A program made the position numbers and the translations under genes. A stretch of 64,000 nt of DNA from Ravibacter arvi (GTDB lineage Bacteria; Bacteroidota; Bacteroidia; Cytophagales; Spirosomataceae): the NCBI RefSeq assembly GCF_039540405.1, contig NZ_BAABEY010000031.1, positions 1-64,000 of the forward strand. Direction: 5' to 3'. Shown one piece after another: positions 62,412-64,000 of the stretch; within the stretch, counting starts at the first letter, position 1; every line of letters begins with the position of its first letter. The notes under the pieces were generated by a model that worked only from the letters and a program-made list of their open reading frames with translations, made no database searches and was not told the origin of the DNA.

Positions 62412-62467
62412 GGAAATCGGAAATCAGAAATCAGAAATCGGAAATCGGAAATCGGAAATCAGAAATC
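62412..62467. repeat. Eight perfect-register heptads, RGAAATC
   Basis: GGAAATC or AGAAATC eight times in a row, with no other variation: G,G,A,A,G,G,G,A at the first base. Sits in the divergent gap between the CNNM/HlyC and Nudix genes. Same unit length as the GAGGTRT family but different sequence; no inverted arm. Confidence 0.9.
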
Positions 62468-62588
62468 GGACTGCGTCGAGGTTGATTCCGGACTGCTCCC
62501 CACACCTGAAACAAATTTATGAATTTTAAATAGGCGGGCTAAAAAGTCTTTACTTATTTTTGCTTTATCCTTTGGGTAAATTTTGACT

Positions 62589-63284
62589 ATGGTAATATTT
62601 TTCGCTGACCGTCCGCTCACTATCTGTGACAAAAAGGACCTGGAAGAAAACGACAACGCGCATTTTGATCACATTGTCGATGTCAGATTGCTCAACAGGA
62701 AAAACCTGGAGCCGGGCGGCCATGTGCTGTTCCTGAACGTTACAGCCAAATTCGCCGTTGAAATCGTGCGCATGCTCCGGGAAAACCCGCCGGCCGACCT
62801 GCTTTCTGTGAAGCTGGTGGTGAATGACAAAAAAGCAGTAATAGAGAGTGTCAAGAGTGAGTTCAAGGTAATTAAAGCGGCCGGGGGGATAGTTGTGCAG
62901 AATGATCGCTGTCTGCTGATATACCGGAAGAAAAAGTGGGACTTGCCAAAAGGGAAGCTTGACAAGGATGAGCAGTCGAAGAAAGCTGCAGTGCGTGAGA
63001 TCTTTGAGGAAACCGGCGTTTCAGGTAAACTTGTAAATAAGATTTGTACCACCTGGCATACCTATACTTACAACAACGAGGTGGTATTGAAACGGACAAA
63101 ATGGTTCCTGTTGCGTTGTATTTCCGACAGGGAAATGAAACCGCAGGTAGAAGAAGAGATCGAAAAGCTGGAATGGGTGCCTTTGAACCGGGTTAAATCC
63201 TATCTGGTGAACTCTTACAGCTCAATCCGCTACGTTTTCGAGTGCTTTGACAGCGAACCGCTGGAGGCGGAAAAGCTCCGCTAG
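62589..63284 (+). CDS. Nudix hydrolase with N-terminal extension
   Basis: 231 residues from ATG 62589 (a TTG at 62583 is an alternative). Nudix box GKLDKDEQ...AAVREIFEETGV at about 122-144 matches GX5EX7REUXEEXGU exactly. WDLPKGK and EEEIEKLEWVPL fit the fold. The first ~95 residues are a separate domain I do not recognise (FFADRPLTICDKKDLEENDN). Substrate unknown. Last 4 bp overlap coaD tail to tail. Confidence 0.88.
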   Translation: MVIFFADRPLTICDKKDLEENDNAHFDHIVDVRLLNRKNLEPGGHVLFLNVTAKFAVEIVRMLRENPPADLLSVKLVVNDKKAVIESVKSEFKVIKAAGGIVVQNDRCLLIYRKKKWDLPKGKLDKDEQSKKAAVREIFEETGVSGKLVNKICTTWHTYTYNNEVVLKRTKWFLLRCISDREMKPQVEEEIEKLEWVPLNRVKSYLVNSYSSIRYVFECFDSEPLEAEKLR

Positions 63285-63754
63285 GAGGTGGCCAGTTCGG
63301 CCGGCAGCCGGTAAGGTAGAAATTCGTCGACGTTTTGTCCGTATCTGTAAAGGTCACGCACAATGCTGGAGCTGATCGGGGCAAGGTGCGGCGAAGTAAT
63401 CAGAAATATAGTTTCGATTTCCTCGTAAACATACCGGTTTACCTGGGAAATAGCGTTTTCGTATTCAAAGTCGGTCGTATTGCGCAGTCCCCGCAGGATA
63501 TAGCGGGCACCGAGCTCCCTGGCAACCTGGGCGGTAAGCCCGTCGTAGGAGATCACACGCACCTGGTCATTTTCCTCAAAGCTTTCCTTGATCAGCTTTT
63601 CCATCACTTTTACAGGGAAAAACCGTTTCTTGTTAATATTGGTACCGATACCGATAATAATTTCATCGAAGAGCGTCAATCCCCGCGCAACAATATCATG
63701 ATGCCCTTTGGTGAAAGGGTCAAAAGAACCCGGAAACAAAGCGATGTTTTTCAT
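63281..63754 (-). CDS. coaD: Phosphopantetheine adenylyltransferase
   Basis: 157 residues: ALFPGSFDPFTKGHHDIVAR (the TxGH nucleotide motif), VISYDGLTAQV, RGLRNTTDFEYENAISQVNR, and ISSSIVRDLYRYG. It makes dephospho-CoA. The heptad-type repeat H directly precedes the start codon (CAT-A-GGGG). Next gene upstream on the strand is DUF3822. Confidence 0.97.
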   Translation of the reverse strand: MKNIALFPGSFDPFTKGHHDIVARGLTLFDEIIIGIGTNINKKRFFPVKVMEKLIKESFEENDQVRVISYDGLTAQVARELGARYILRGLRNTTDFEYENAISQVNRYVYEEIETIFLITSPHLAPISSSIVRDLYRYGQNVDEFLPYRLPAELATS

Positions 63755-63832
63755 AGGGGTAAGGTTTGAGTGGTGAGCGATGAGGGCAGGGGATAGAGGT
63801 TCAACCCTCGCCTCTCAGACCTGACAACTCAT
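63755..63832. repeat. Heptad-type inverted repeat, locus H (degenerate)
   Basis: GGTTTGA, GTGGTGA, GCGATGA, GGG on the left; TCGCCTC, TCAGACC, TGACAAC, TCAT on the right. More worn than the other loci. It lies between the coaD start and the DUF3822 gene, whose last codons and TGA (63801-63803) are within it. Confidence 0.6.
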
Positions 63833-64000
63833 AACAATTTAGAAGTGCAAAATAACGGTGGTCAGCGAGGTCTTCAAACTCGTCGGGATAGGCCAGTTGC
63901 CTGGGTTTTTTAGCGAAAAAAATATGGGGCAGGAACCGCGCCAGTTCACCAAAAACGCCTGAAAAGGGGGTGGTTTCCCCCGAAAGGCACAGCTCAACGC
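63801..64000 (-). CDS. DUF3822 family protein, C-terminal part only
   Basis: Minus-strand frame open from the window edge: VELCLSGETTPFSGVFGELA, then RFLPHIFFAKKPRQLAYPDE, FEDLADHRYFALLNCYEL, SGLRGEG-stop. The FEDL..HRYFALLNCYEL ending and the position next to coaD fit DUF3822, a Bacteroidota family with an actin-like fold and unknown function. The last ~9 residues come from repeat H. Confidence 0.6.
   Translation of the reverse strand, partial: VELCLSGETTPFSGVFGELARFLPHIFFAKKPRQLAYPDEFEDLADHRYFALLNCYELSGLRGEG

Noticed and set aside
1..64000. tRNA or rRNA genes
   Set aside because: None was found by eye in the gaps; a tRNA-anchored integration site for the island is therefore not supported.

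Overview
The window is a bacterial chromosome segment of about 50% GC. The bacterium is almost certainly in phylum Bacteroidota, order Cytophagales (Dyadobacter-like or a relative; genus is inference). Evidence: the bamD-rpoZ-coaBC-porD cluster, a type IX secretion sorting tail, a SusC/SusD locus with its sigma/FecR pair, DUF2723, DUF3822, GH3-family and DPP-IV-type S9 proteins, and promoters of the Bacteroidota type (TTTG, about 20 bp, TANNTTTG).

Layout. 0-12.2 kb: housekeeping genes, mostly minus strand (rpsT; bamD-rpoZ-coaBC-porD; a T9SS cargo protein; an LptA/OstA-like protein; tilS on plus; a PLP dehydratase; dxr; GH3). 12.3-16.8 kb: plus strand mreBCD, an ECF sigma/anti-sigma pair, gmk and a Rdx-family gene. 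16.9-22.6 kb: purB, a KDG-type sugar kinase, mannonate dehydratase, an orphan ECF sigma factor and a LacI regulator with a perfect palindromic operator on its promoter. 22.7-32.4 kb: yceI, an isolated nuoD, a DPP-IV-like peptidase, a phosphoesterase, alaS and pgi. 32.5-37.9 kb: an AT-rich accessory island with three unrecognised genes, two IS5-type relics (one a 472-bp deletion derivative with terminal repeats and a 4-bp target duplication), an IS4-type C-terminal fragment, three ~100-bp imperfect direct repeats and a decayed group II intron. 37.9-47.9 kb: a minus-strand polysaccharide utilisation locus (sigma, FecR, SusC, SusD, BNR_4 propeller, secreted lyase-like protein); its susC carries an in-frame TAA after the signal peptide. 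48.2-52.0 kb: amidohydrolase, ceramidase-like protein, AMP nucleosidase. 52.2-64 kb: a small HsdR_N protein, a giant DUF2723 membrane protein, gdhA, a TetR regulator, a PPK1-like protein, pyrE, a CNNM/HlyC transporter, a Nudix protein, coaD and a partial DUF3822 gene.

The uronate genes (uxuA, kdgK) and the PUL may belong to one function: surface cleavage and import of an acidic polysaccharide, then 2-keto-3-deoxygluconate metabolism (inference).

The most striking unexplained signal is a family of short intergenic elements made of 7-bp units (GAGGTRT/GAGGTTT on one arm, TCACACC/TCAAACC on the other). There are seven loci; six lie directly against a start codon, and several supply the stop codon of the gene before. 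A different heptad array, (RGAAATC)x8, sits before the HlyC/CNNM gene.
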